From NCBI GenBank assembly GCA_949752795.1, contig OX457056.1:91844942-91908941 (forward strand): a stretch of 64,000 bases of DNA, in the 5' to 3' direction. The translations under genes and the position numbers were made by a program. This document shows, in pieces, positions 23,617 through 35,558 of the stretch. Within the stretch, counting starts at the first letter, position 1; each line of letters opens with the position of its first letter. The notes under the pieces are model-generated. The model did not search any database. It was not told the origin of the DNA and saw nothing but the letters and a program-made list of their open reading frames with translations. Source of the DNA: Hyperoodon ampullatus. Taxonomy: Eukaryota > Chordata > Mammalia > Artiodactyla > Ziphiidae.

Positions 23617-24828
23617 TGTATATTTTATTTTTATTCATTTATTGTCTATTTCCCCCTTACTAAAGTGAAAGTTCAAAAGACTGGCTTCTGTAATGACTAA
23701 GATCCTGCCCTTCCAACACTCCTCCAGAAAAGTATAAACTCAAATAACTATAAACTAACAGCAACTACCTGAAGGCAATGGAGGCAGATGGGGAGTCCAC
23801 ACGTGGAGGAAAAGAGCTGCAAATAATGAGTTCATGGTTTCACAGCCTTTAGTGGGATCCATGGGGGGAAATGCAGTCTTTCTGGTCTAGGAGCCAGAAA
23901 AACCAATCTGGGAAACCATGTCCACTGAGGAGAAGGGAAGGAATCTGAGAAGGTATCCCCAACTCTGTCTACCCACATCTCTGGCTGACCCCTGAGCCAC
24001 ACACATGCACAGAGTACACTCACAGCAACTTGGCTGGTGACAAAAGGGATGACCCAAGAGTCAAACTGCTGCCTAGGAAACAGTTTGTAGTATGAGTCCA
24101 ACCAAGATAACTACCTGCTAAAACTAAAGAAACTCAATACTAATTGGAGAAGAACAGCAGAACCCAGTCTCTCAAACTGAACATTCTCAGTGTCCTAGAT
24201 ATGATCCAAACTTACAATATGTGAAGAACCAGGAAAATGGAAGATATTCTTAAAATAAAAGGAGGCAACTGAGACCAATACTGGGATGACCCAGATGTTG
24301 GAAGTAACAAACAATGATTTTAAATAAGTTTTTATAAATATCTTCAATAAAGTGAAATATATTCACAGTGAACCAAAAAATAAGACATCTCAGCAGAGAA
24401 ATAGAAACAAACAAAAAGAATCAAATGGAAATCCCAGAACTAAAAAATTAATACACTGGATGGACTTAACAGAGAACTGGAGATGACAGAGGAGACACCA
24501 GTGGACTTGAAGACAGAACAATGGAAATTATCCAAGGAGAAGAATAAAGGAAAAAAAAGAAAGATTGAAATAAAAATTAACAGATACTCAATAAACCTGT
24601 TAGATATCATATACGTAATTGGAGTCCCAGACGGGGAGGAGGGAGAACAGGGCAGAAAAATGATTTGAAAAATAATGGCTGAATATTCCCTAAATTTGGT
24701 GAAAGACGTATATTTATAAATTGAAGATACTCAACAAACACCAAGCAGGATAAATACAAAGAAGGCTAGCCAAGGTCAAACTGTTGAAAGCCAAAGGTAA
24801 AAAAGCAAATCTTAAAAACATCTAGAGA

Positions 24829-25052
24829 GGGCCTCCCTGGTGGCGCGGTGGTTGGGGGTCCGCCTGCCGGTGCAGGGGATGCGGGTTCGTGCCCCGGTCC
24901 GGGAGGATCCCGTGTGCCGCGGGGCGGCTGGGCCCGTGAGCCGTGGCTGCTGGGCCTGCGCATCCGGAGCCTGTGCTCCGCGACGGGGGGGGCCGCGGCA
25001 GTGGGAGGCCCGCGTACCGCGAAAAAAAAAAAAAAAAAAAAAGAGTAAAAAA
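24829..25052 (+). mobile_element. CHR SINE with clustered A-to-G changes
   Basis: Full-length short CHR SINE flanked by a perfect 15-bp duplication, AAAAACATCTAGAGA, at 24814-24828 and 25053-25067. The perfect flanks point to a young insertion. Against the other CHR copies in this window I count about 19 A-to-G differences, three C-to-T, one T-to-C and one G-to-A. Examples are GGGAGAGG read as eight Gs and CCACAACAG read as CCGCGGCAG. The A tail is almost unchanged. See findings. Confidence 0.93.
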
Positions 25053-25083
25053 AAAAACATCTAGAGAAAAATGACACATTACA

Positions 25084-25221
25084 GTGAGCTCCCTGGTGTC
25101 CTAGTGTTTGGAATTCCAGGCTTTCACTGCTGTGGCCTGGGTTCAATCCCTGGTCGGGGAACTGAGATCCCACAAGCTGCATGGCATGGCTAAAAAATAA
25201 ATAAATAAACACTTTTTTTTA
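25084..25221 (+). mobile_element. CHR/Bov-tA-type tRNA SINE, short class
   Basis: The tRNA-like body contains GGGTTCAATCCCTGGTCGGG and an AAAT-repeat tail. It is flanked by the 17-bp duplication AAAAATGACACATTACA at 25067-25083 and 25222-25238. It begins right at the edge of the previous SINE's duplication, so the two inserted back to back. Confidence 0.93.
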
Positions 25222-26229
25222 AAAAATGACACATTACAAGAGAATGATTCTGTTGGAAGCTGGCCTCTCATCAAAAATTACAGAGGCCAGAAGACACTGA
25301 ACATCTTTAGTATGCTAAAAGAAAAAGTTATCAAAACAGAATTCCTGTATCCGATAAATATATCCTTCAAGAATGAAGATAAAAGTGAACAGAATTCATT
25401 ATTAACAGACTTGCACTACAAGAAAGGTTACAGGAAATTCTTTAAACCAAAGGGAAAAGCTACCAGCTGGAAAGCCAGATCCTCAAGAAAAACTGAAGAG
25501 CATCAAAAATGGGAATTATGACATTGTCCTGTGGGGGTTATACTATACATAAATGTAATACATGTAGCAACTATAGCATAAAGGTCAAGGTAGGTCAGGG
25601 GTGGAAGGAATATGCACCTACACAGTTATAAGTTAACTATGTTTTATGCGAAATGGAACATTATTAATTGTAAGGGACTGTGAAGAGTGAAGAATATACT
25701 GTACTCTCCAGAGCAACCACTAAAAAACAACGTACAAAGATATACTAAGAGGAAAATTAAAATGGAATTGTTAAATGTAATATACACACACACAAATAAT
25801 CCAAAAAGGGAAAAACATTTAAAAAGCAGAGAAGGAGGAAGAGAGAAACAAAAAGCTCCGGGGGAATAAATAGAAAACAAATAATAAAATGGGAGCCTCA
25901 AACCCAACCATATCAATAATTATATTAAACACTAATGTAATAAACTTTTCAAGTAAAAGTCAGAAATTGAGTTGAATTTTTTTGAAAGGCAAAACCAGCT
26001 ACATACTGTCCACAAGAGCTATACTTTAAATATAAAGAAACAGATAAGCGCTGAAAAAAAATGGATGGAAAAAAATATACTATGTAAAGAGTTAATATGC
26101 ATATATAGTGGGCTATTTAATATAAGAAAATAGATTTTAGACAAAATTATGAGAAATAAAAATGGTATTTCCTAATACTTGGGTCAATTTACTAGAAAAA
26201 CATAATAAAAAATATGGAAGTCCCTCATA

Positions 26230-26527
26230 ACACAGCCTCAAAAATATATGAAGCTGGAGCAGTATTCACCAACAAAATGGAATGAACCACATGCTACAAC
26301 ACAAATGAATCTCAAAAATGTTATGTAAGTGAAAGAAATCAGACACAAAAGACCACATCTTGTATGATTCCATATATATGAAATGGCCAAAAAAGGCAAA
26401 TATCTAAAGACAGAAAGTAGCTTAGCGGTGGCCTAAGGCTTGCAACAGAGATTAACTGCCCAATACAAAGGATCTTATTGGTGTGATGGAAATGTTTTAA
26501 AACTGGATTATGGGCACAAAAACAGAA
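26230..26527 (+). mobile_element. Old L1 3' end, split by a younger L1
   Basis: Contains CACAAATGAATCTCAAAAAT, GATTCCATATATATGAAATG and GGTGTGATGGAAATGTTTTA, the usual old L1 3'-end series. Its continuation (GGTCATAGTTACACAGCTGA and the following lines) is found at about 28035-28165, after the younger L1. Confidence 0.75.
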
Positions 26528-28014
26528 ATAAAAATCAATGGAACAGGCTAGAAAGGCCAGAGATAAACCCACGCATATATGGTCATCTTATCTTTCATAA
26601 AGGAGGCAAGAATATACAATGGAGAAAAGACAGCCTCTTCAATAAGTGGTGCTGGGAAAACTCGACAGCTACATGTAAAAGAATGAAATTAGAACACTTC
26701 CTAACACCATACACAAAAATAAACTCAAAATGGATTAAATACCTAAATGTAAGGCCAGACACTATAAAACTCTTAGAGGAAAACATAGGAAGAACACCCT
26801 TTGACATAAATCACAGCAAGATCCTTTCTGACCCACCTCCTAGAGAAATGGAAATAAAAACAAAAATAAACAAATGGGACCCAATGAAACTTAAAAACTT
26901 TTGCAGCACAGCAAAGGAAACCATAAACAAGACGAAAAGACAACCCTCAGAATGGGAGAAAATATTTGCAAAAAAAGCAACTGACAAAGGATTAATCTCC
27001 AAAATATACAAGCAGCTCATGCAGCTCAATATCAAAAAAAACAAACAACCCAATTGAAAAATGGGCAGAAGACCTAAACAGACATTTCTCCAAAGAAGAT
27101 ATAGAGATTGCCAACAAACACATGAAAGGATGCTCAACATCATTAATCATTAGAGAAATGCAAATCAAAACTACAATGAGGTATCACCTCACACCAGTCA
27201 GAATGGCCATCACCAAAAAATCTACAAACAATAAGTGCTGGAGAGGGTGTGGAGAAAAAGGAACCCTCTGGCACTATTGGTGGGAATGTAAATGGATACA
27301 ACCACTATGGAGAACAGTATGGATGTTCCTTAAAAAACTAAAAATAGAACTAGCATATGACCCAGCGATCCCACTACTGGGCACATACCCTGAGAAAACC
27401 ATAATTCAAAAAGAGTCATGTACCACAATGTTCACTGCAGCTCTATTTACAATAGCCAGGACATGGAAGCAACCTAAGTGTCCACCGACAGATGAATGGA
27501 TAAAGAAGATGTGGCACATTTATAAATGGAATATTACTCAGCCATAAAACGAAACGAAATTGAGTTATTTATAGTGAGGTGGATGGACCTAGAGTCTGTC
27601 ATACAGACTGAAGGAAGAGTGAGGGAAGTCAGAAAGAGAAACAAATACCGTATGCTAACACATATGTATGGAATCTAAAAATAAAAAGTGGTTCTGATGA
27701 ACCTAGAGGAGGACAGGAATAAAGACACAGACATAGAGAATGTACTTGAGGACACAGGGAGGGGGAAGAGTAAGCTGGGACTACCAAATGTAAAATAGCT
27801 AGCTAGTGGGAAGCAGCCGCATAGCACAGGGAGATCAGCTTGGTTCTTTGTTACCATCTAGAAGGGTGGGACAGGGAAGGTGGGAGGGAGGTGCAAGAGG
27901 GAGGGGATATAGGGATATATGTATACATATAGCTGATTCACTTTGTTATACAGCAGAAACTAACACAACATTGTAAAGCAATTATACTCCAATAAAGATG
28001 TTAAAAAAAAAAAG
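26528..28014 (+). mobile_element. L1 LINE, 5'-truncated; ORF2 C-terminal part and 3' end
   Basis: The plus strand encodes the C-terminal part of L1 ORF2p, beyond the reverse transcriptase. Recognisable pieces are [37 protein letters not shown], and the Cys-rich region [18 protein letters not shown]. The frame breaks near 27055 and again further on, so no protein is made. The 3'UTR and a short A tail end at 28014. It is dead, and lies antisense to USP46. Confidence 0.9.
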
Positions 28015-28034
28015 CAATAAGTGGCTGTAAGAAT

Positions 28035-28165
28035 CCCACCCCTGAAAAAACCTGGATTTTGGTCATAGTTACACAGCTGAGCAAATCACCCCCCACAAAA
28101 AAAAATCACCGAATGGATGAATTTCATGATAATTAAACTGCACCTCAACAAAGTTGTTTTTAAAA
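28035..28165 (+). mobile_element. Continuation of the split old L1 3' end
   Basis: Carries GGTCATAGTTACACAGCTGA, ATGAATTTCATGATAATTAA and CTGCACCTCAACAAAGTTGT, the final part of an old L1 3' end whose first part stops at about 26527. Confidence 0.7.
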
Positions 28166-28169
28166 AGTA

Positions 28170-28900
28170 AAAAAAAATCATGAAGCAAAAACTGACAGAA
28201 TTAGAGGGAGAAATAAGACAAATCCCACAATTATAGTTAGAAATTTTAACACTACTTTCTCAGAAAATAATATAAAATTATGGGGGAAAAAAATCAAGAA
28301 AAACACAGACAATCTGAATAACTCTACCAACCATCATGACGTACTGATAACTACAGAATACTATACCCAACAACTACAAAATATAAATTATTTTCAACTC
28401 GGTGGTTCTTAACAAGGGAAACTGCCTTTCAGGGGATATTTGGCAATGTCTAGAGACATTTTTGTTGTCACATCTTGGGGGATGTTACTGGAATCTAGTA
28501 GGTAGAAGCCAGAGATGTTGCTAAACATGCACAGGGCAGCACCCCACAAAAAAGAATGATCTGATCTGAAAGGTTAATAGTTCTAAGGTTGAGAGACCCT
28601 GTTTTCAAGTACATTTACCAAAATAGACCGTGTGTTAGGATACAGAACATGTCACGATAAATTGTAAAAGACTGAAATCATACAGAATATATTCCCTAAC
28701 CAAAACAGAAAGAAATTGGAAAATATTAAAATACCTAGGAAAAGACCAAATATTTGAAAATTAAACAACACACTTCTAAGTAATACATGGGTCAAAGAAA
28801 AAAAATAACAAGAGAAATTAGAAAATAATTTGAACTAATGACAAAGAAAACATATCAAAATTTGAGAAATGCAGCTAAAACAGTGCTAAAAGGAAAATGT
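28170..28900 (+). mobile_element. Ancient L1 ORF2 fragments, split by MER20
   Basis: Pieces such as GACAGAATTAGAGGGAGAAA and CCTAGGAAAAGACCAAATAT match old L1 ORF2 in the region between endonuclease and reverse transcriptase. The MER20 at 28399-28601 interrupts it. All frames are broken. Confidence 0.65.
28399..28601 (+). mobile_element. MER20 hAT DNA transposon
   Basis: Shows the MER20 series: GGTGGTTCTTAAC, GGGATATTTGGCAATGTCTA, GACATTTTTGTTGTCACATC, and the end GGTTGAGAGACCCTG. Flanks TTTTCAAC (28391-28398) and TTTTCAAG (28602-28609) are a near-perfect 8-bp target duplication. MER20 copies can act as regulatory elements in some tissues; nothing here shows that this one does. Confidence 0.88.
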
Positions 28901-28929
28901 ATAGCTTTAAATGTGTATATTAGTAAATA

Positions 28930-29045
28930 AAAGAGCAGGGACTACCTTTTCTGTTTGTTTTAACTGCTATATCTCTAGTACATAAAATAATTTCCAGTAT
29001 TTAATAGGTACCCAATAAATATTTACTAAATAAATGAATATATAA
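28930..29045 (+). mobile_element. L2 LINE 3' tail
   Basis: Contains CAGGGACTACCTTTTCTGTT, then CCCAATAAATATTTACTAAA and TAAATGAATA, the usual L2 3' end. Confidence 0.65.
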
Positions 29046-29895
29046 CTGAACAAAAGACTAAACAAATGAAAAGATATCTAAACACCAATAATGGCATCTG
29101 GGTGGCAGAATTATGAATGATTTTCTTTTTATACATTCCTGTGCCTGTGTTTTAAAAAATAATTCACAGGTATTATATTTTTTAATTAGTAAAACTTTTT
29201 TTAAACATAAATGGCCCTTCTCTGAAAGATAATAAAACGATTATGGCCAACTGAAGTTATACATAATTTAGATAGTTCTACTAAAGGTCCGGTACTTGAA
29301 GGGGGATGAAAACAAAGACACACTGTCTCCCTTTAGATGCAAATCTTTCCCTGTACTTGTTTCAGGGAGAGGGAAGAAAGGTACAAGTCTAATTAAAGAA
29401 CTGGAGAAAGTTACTGTAACTTTCTCAATTCCCAGTGCAAACTGCTTCCAGAATTAAGAGTGAGAAAGCACTGCTCAGGTGGATTGCCCCACTGGTGACA
29501 TCAAAACATGGCACTAAACCCTTCCATTTGGACTTTTCTCTCTCCCCCTGTCTCAGACTGACATAGTCAAAAGCAATGAGTGATCAAGCAATTTTTTTTT
29601 TTTTTCCTTTTCTCTCTTCCCAGAAAGCTGCCAGAAAATAAAACCATTTTCTTCCCACACACAAGGATCTCATTCTGGTCTAAGTGAAAACACAGCTTGT
29701 CTCCAAGGAAACATATGTATCACTAAGACTCTGATACTCTCAGCAGGTACAGGCTACATCTTATTCTCCTTTCTTCTCCCCCGATTTTGGGCATGGAGTT
29801 CCCCAAAAACTAGTTTTAAAAGGGTGGAAGAGACCCTACTTGTTCTTGTTTTTAATTCATTACAAATCAATTAATAGAGCAAATTAATATAGGGG

Positions 29896-29961
29896 GCTTT
29901 GCTAAGTTCCTGAGTAATTAAAAAAAAAAAAGAGCTTTGCTAAGTTCCTGAGTAATTAAAA
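29896..29961. repeat. 28-bp direct repeat around a short A-rich spacer
   Basis: The 28 bp at 29896-29923 recur exactly at 29934-29961, starting GCTTTGCTAAGTTCC and ending TAATTAAAA. The 10-bp spacer is eight or so As plus GAG. It looks either like a small tandem duplication or like a target duplication around a retroposition that brought in little more than an A tail. Confidence 0.9.
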
Positions 29962-31900
29962 TCCTATTCAAATGTGCTTCTAAATCCCCAGCCACCTTTG
30001 CTGGGCTTAGCAGAAAAGGTGACCAGGTGGCAGCTCCACGCTGTTCAGCCAGGGACTGAAAACGTGCTGGCTCAGAGTCGGTGCCAAATTGCTGGGCTCA
30101 GGAAGAGTGGCAACCGCAGCCCACCTGAGTCCCGGGGACTCAGAACCACCCCTCAGCGACTGACTCCCCCTGACCACAGCGCCCATCCCCACTCCTCTCT
30201 GTGAAGGGCTCAGAAGCTCTACTGAGTCAATTTTAACCTCTGCAAACAAAGCTAGATGGGGCATACAATTGGTACTTAATAAAGCAGCTCTTTAGACAAC
30301 CTTTTGGCTTCTCAGTCTTAAAGCCACTGAGAAGCACTGAAAACCACAGATCTGCAAAGCAAAAACTCAGTTGAAAGAGAAGGTGGGTGGGGGGGGCGGG
30401 AATTAACAACAACAAGAAAATTAAGCTCCAACCAAGGGAACGTGGAGGCTAGACTGGAAAATCCCCACGCCTCCTGTTCTGGAGTGCCTTGGTTAAGGTT
30501 ATCTGGGACAGTCAGCACTGAATGACCCCCTTAAAACTGTCTCTCCAAGTCTACTGCAGAGTGAAACCGTTTGTCTCCATAAACCCCTCAGTTGACATCT
30601 GCACTGCAATCACAGGCAACATTTACAAAGGGTGAGACCCAGAAAAAGAAGAAAATTATCGTCTGAAAGCATGAAGACTTGCACAAAGCGTTTTGCACAA
30701 TTGGAGGAACTACCAGCTGAGACTGCCCCTACGGCGAGGCTCCCCCAGGGGCTAATTTGCTGCTCCAGATCTAGTGCAGTTCAATCCCACTGTGAGTGTT
30801 CCACTAATGGTCTTGGCAATTCTGCCGGAAGCGCTCTGTAAAGGCTGCTTGCCCTGGGCAGAGGACATTACTTAAACGGGGCCCCGTATTTCTCATCCTG
30901 TGAAGGAAAACTTTAACTTAGGTCTTCTTTTACACTAAGTTCTCAACATTCTACAGTAACAACAACTAAAAAGCCCTCAGACTATGCATTTTCTTAGAAA
31001 GTAGAGGGCTTTCTAACAACTAGAGCTTTCTAAAAATGGAAGGCATCGCCTGGGAAGATTGAGTTCCCTATCTCTGGACAGGATCCAGCAGATGCTGGGT
31101 GACCAACTGGCTAGGACGTCACAGAAGGGACTCGGGCACTGGGAGAGGAAGGATTAGGTGACTTGTAGGATCCCGTCCAGTTAAAGGATCTAAGAAAATG
31201 GAGGTGATTATCCAAGTAACTCCAGAGCGGGGAAGGTGGGAAGCACTGCTGCCTCAAATGTAATCATTTCAGGGGATAATAAATGTAGGTTTTTCAGAGT
31301 GCACCATCCTCCACAAAGATGCACCCACACACTCTCATTCTGTTCCACAAACGAAGTATAAATGGTTGGAATCCCACTAAAACAAACTCTATGGTATGAT
31401 CCAAAAGTTTTGGAGGAATCTTTGGGCACAGGCTTCCGATCCATGGTAACCCTCCATGAGAAATCAGGCTCTGTAACAGCTTCTGCAATACAATTATCTG
31501 CGGGTGCAATATTTGCATTGTTGGGATCAACTGACCTGTTCTTAGACAAAAAAAAGAAACTACAAATGTGACTGAGCCTTTCTGAAAATCCACACAGAGA
31601 ATCACAAGATGGATGTAGTAACTGTTAATTTCAAAGATAACCAAAAGGATTAGACCAGCTCTACAGTCTGGGGCAGGTTTCCTGGCTAAATGTAGAGATG
31701 TGATGCCCCATTGTCTGGTTCCTGTATCTAAGCTCACAGAATACTCTGTACTCCTTCACGGAACTTTGCAATTGTAACCACAAAAAGTTTCAGAAAGGCC
31801 AGGCTCTCACTGCATCCTCAGTGTCTATACCTTTACTTAGCAGACGTGGGAAGAAAAAAAAAAGTATTTATTGAATAAAAGAATACTCGTCTATACAAAA
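29962..31900. other. Intron 4 segment with no gene recognised
   Basis: I find no repeat or exon. An open frame of 113 codons on the USP46 strand (31208-31549) and an overlapping 147-codon frame (31294-31737) match nothing I know. Confidence 0.5.
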
Positions 31901-31929
31901 GCCACTATATAACTACCAAAGTGAAGAGA

Positions 31930-32510
31930 CATCTGAGAATAGTGGGTATAGACAAGAATGCGGAGAATAAGAATGCTCATGCACTGGGTGTGTAAAATGG
32001 TACAACCACTTGGGGGATTTGATATTTTCTAATGAGTTGAATGATAAGCCCATCTTATGACCCAACAAATCTACTTCTGTGTATATATCCTAGAGAAACT
32101 AGATTTATGTACACTAGATTATATATGTATTAGAATGTTTACAGCAGCATTGTTCATCGTTGCCCCAAGTTGGATACAACCAAATATCCACCAACAGTAA
32201 AATGGATTCATGAATTGTGGTATATTCAGGCAATGGAATACTATATGACAATGAAAATGAATGAACGAAAGCATCATGCAACAGCACAAATAAATCTCAC
32301 ACGGGATAGTGAGGAAAAAAGCAAAAACAAAAACAGGACACTAAAGAATACACACTGCATGATTCCATTCATCTAAAGAGCAAAAAAAAAGCCAAACTGA
32401 ACTATTTATTTTAGGGATGCACAGGTAAGTTTTGAGTTCTAGCAAACATTCAAAGAACAGATAAATCAAAACGTACACATACTGTCTCAAAGAAGATAAA
32501 GAAACTGGAG
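31930..32510 (+). mobile_element. Old L1 3' region
   Basis: Contains CATCTTATGACCCAACAAAT, AGCAGCATTGTTCATCGTTG, GGCAATGGAATACTATATGA and CTGCATGATTCCATTCATCT in L1 order. It has no intact frame. Confidence 0.75.
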
Positions 32511-32977
32511 GTCACTACTCTACTTTGGGCAGGAGAGTAACATGGAAAAGGGCAAGAGAAAAGCAAGAAAACCCAGTAGGAAGTTACTGCTGTAGCTTAG
32601 TTGAGACTGCCAGTCAAGAGCCGATGGGTTCCTCCACCCTTCTAGGTTCTTCTGGCTGCTCTAAAGAAGTAAATTGGCATGAGATATTAACAGGAGAAAG
32701 TGGCGATGGGTGGCCTGAGCCAGGGTGGGAGCAGGAGGGATGAAGAGAAGCAGAGGATTAAAGAGAGACACAACAAGACAGGACCTGGTGACAGACCAGA
32801 TACAAGAGGTAAGGTGAGGATGGTACCAAGGGATACTCCCTTATTAAAAGAAGGGAAGAAAGCAAAAAGACTGCAAGTCTGCAGATTATACTATGTACAA
32901 TATAGCCCTAATTTTGATGTTTAAAAAGGACATGAATTTACTCTAAAAATAAATTTAGTATCAAAAAGAATTAAAAG

Positions 32978-33189
32978 GGGCTTCCCTGGTGGCGCAGTGG
33001 TTGAGAGTCCGCCTGCCGATGCAGGGGACACGGGTTCGTGCTCCCGTCCGGGAAGATCCCACATGCCGCGGAGCGGCTGGGCCCGTGAGCCATGGCCGCC
33101 GAGCCTGCCCGTCCGGAGCCTGTGCTCCGCAACGGGAGAGGCCACAACAGTGAGAGGCCCGCATACCACCAAAAAAAAAAAAAAAAAAA
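32978..33189 (+). mobile_element. CHR SINE, short form
   Basis: Nearly consensus short CHR SINE with an A tail. AAAAAGAATTAAAA lies at both edges (about 32963-32976 and from about 33184), a target duplication. Confidence 0.94.
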
Positions 33190-34499
33190 GAATTAAAAAA
33201 CTGCAATGGATTAAAACATAAAATGTTAAAACTCAGGAGTTCATCACAAAACTATAATGCAAAAGAAGGAAAAGGAGATGAAGGGTTCCAAAGGCTCTAG
33301 CATTGCTGGGAAAGTGGAAAAAAAAACAAACCAAGTTAAGGATGTGTATTGTAGTCTCTAGAGTAACATCTAAAAGAATTTAAAACTAACAACAACAAAA
33401 AAAAAATAGGAAGGAAGACAGATGTTTCATTGATACAAAGGCAAGAGAAAAAAAAAAAAGTATAAAATAGGTGGGTTAAATAGAAACAAAGAATAGGATG
33501 GTAGAAACATACTGCCATTTCACAATACAAGTTAAACACCACAGGATGTTTCCAGAATGTGGGAAATTCTTTCAGACAAACAACCTGATTTCTTCAACAA
33601 CTAAACTACAAGGGAAAAAAAGGAGGGGTGGTAACTCATAGACTAAGACACATACTGACCAAATGCAATGTGTGGACCACGTTTGGATACTGATTTGAAT
33701 TAACCAGCTGCTTTAAAAAAAAAAGTGACATAATCAGAGAAACGAACACTGAGTGAACAATGATTTAAAGGAATTCTTTTTAGGTGTGATAATGGCATTG
33801 TACCAATGTTTTTTTAAAAAAGATTTCTTACCTTTTGGAGATATATAACAAAGTAATGAAGAAATTACAAATGGAATGATGTTACCTGGGACTTGCTTAA
33901 AAGCAGACCAGTTCAGTGAAGTGGGAGGGGGCGTGAAAGGCAAGATGACTGAGATGGGCCAGTGTGTTAACAATCATTGATCCTCAGTAATACACATACG
34001 GGATGTATTATACTATTCTATTTCTGTATGCACTTGAATTTTACCGGAACAGAAGGCGAAAGGGAAGGAGGAGAGATCTCTAGATAGATAAGTATGTGTA
34101 GAAAATGTTTTGGCAGGATATATTTCAAAATGTTTAAATGGTTATCTCCAGGCTAACGTGATCACAATTTTTAGAAAATGTTACAAATTTATCATCTCTG
34201 GGTGGGGAGATTACTGGTAACTTTTAGTCTCTTTTTGCTTAGCTATGTTTTCTAATTGTTTCTACAATGAACAAACCAGAATGCTTCAAAAATTGTTTAG
34301 AAGGATAGAAGACTGCCAAAAAACAAAGAGCCTCCCACTTAAATCCGCATTTCTTAACCATTTCTGGGTGCCAGTCCCTTGGCAGAGTCTGATGAAACTA
34401 CTGTCTCTCTCCCCAGAAAGATGCACAATCCTACAGAAATTTTCATATGACGTTCTTAAGAAACTCTGAGACCTCAGATGAACCCATACTTTCTATGTT

Positions 34500-34745
34500 A
34501 TTAGTAGTCATAATAAATAGTAATAGTTGGCTTTTATTGCACAGTTGGTATGTGCCAAGCATGGTTCTAAGTGCCTTCCAAAAGCTAGTTCATTTAATCC
34601 TCCTAGCAACCCTACGAGATAGGCACTCTCATCATCCCCAATTTACAGATGAGGGGAGTGAGGTCAGAGAGGGTGAATAATTTGCACAAGGTCCCACAAC
34701 TGCTGACTGGCAGAGCCAGCATACAAACTCAGCAGCCTGGCCCTA
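34500..34745 (-). mobile_element. MIR SINE, reverse
   Basis: Reverse MIR pattern: GGTATGTGCCAAGCATGGTT, CAATTTACAGATGAGGGGAG, then CTGACTGGCAGAGCCAGCAT. Confidence 0.88.
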
Positions 34746-35022
34746 AAGCCTTTAAAAAGCTTTTTTTTTTTTTTTAGTTAAAGCTGGGCTTTTAACTACC
34801 ACATTAAGAGGCCACTCAGAGAGTTAAATCAAATATACAAAGCCAAGGCAACATCCTGAATCACGCCCCGGAAAATGTCTTTAAATTCAACTAACACTAA
34901 GTGCCTACCTACCATGTGCCAGACTCACCCAGACACATAAGCTAACCCAGCCCTGGCAACAGTGCTGTCAGGGACTTGTTCCACACACCCAGCTAACTGC
35001 TAGAAAATCAGAAGCCAAGCCT

Positions 35023-35385
35023 GGGGGCTTCCCTGGTGGCGCAGTGGTTAAGAATCCTCCTGCCAATGCAGGGGACACAGGTTGGAGCACTGGTCCAGGA
35101 AGATGCCACATGCCATGGAGCAACTAAGCCCGTGTGCCACAACTACTGAGCCCACATGCCGCAACTACTGAGCCCACATGCCGCAACTACTGAAGCCCGT
35201 ATGCTCTAGGAGGGCCTGTGTGCTGCAACTACTGAGCCCGCGCCTAGTGCTGCTCCGCAACAAGAGAAACCACCGCAATGAGAAGTGCACGCACCACAAG
35301 GAACAGTAGTCCCCACTCGCCGCAACTAGAGAAAGCCCGTGCACAGCAACTAAGACCCAAAGCAGCCAAAAAAAAAAAAAAAAAA
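35023..35385 (+). mobile_element. CHR SINE, long form, with internal tandem units
   Basis: Begins GGGCTTCCCTGGTGGCGCAG and continues through repeated GCAACTACTGAGCCC-type units to CAGCAACTAAGACCC and an A tail. Around 35141-35205 the unit built on CAACTACTGAGCCCACATGC is present in successive copies. Similar flanks (AAGCCAAGCCTG and AAGTCAAGCCTG) suggest a slightly diverged target duplication. Confidence 0.92.
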
Positions 35386-35558
35386 GTCAAGCCTGTCTTC
35401 TGATTTCAAGTTCACCATACACAGCTGACTCCCTTTATGTTGGGGAGGTGGTCTGTTCTAAGTCACACATGACCTCCCCGTGGCCAAACTCATTTCAAGA
35501 TAACCAGTGGAGGTCCAGTTCAATACTTCCAATTGGTAGACCCTAAAATTAGCCCATG

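Larger units (their letters stand above)
23650..26225 (+). mobile_element. Ancient L1 fragments, interrupted by two SINEs
   Basis: Segments match old mammalian L1 internal sequence: GGATGGACTTAACAGAGAAC around 24460, GGCCAGAAGACACTGAACAT around 25285, and the CTACATACTGTCCACAAGAG region around 26000. All reading frames are broken. The CHR SINEs at 24829 and 25084 sit inside it. Together with the L1 pieces at 28170-28900 it forms one L1-derived nest. Confidence 0.7.

Noticed and set aside
24766..25212. 148-codon frame and several like it at 1653, 14168, 32921, 37086, 52294 and 56288
   Set aside because: All are read through CHR SINEs in one direction or the other. They recur with the same residues because the SINE is repeated.
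26440..27547. 205- and 141-codon frames as a possible active L1
   Set aside because: Only the C-terminal end of ORF2 is present, with a frame break near 27055. The endonuclease and reverse transcriptase are missing.
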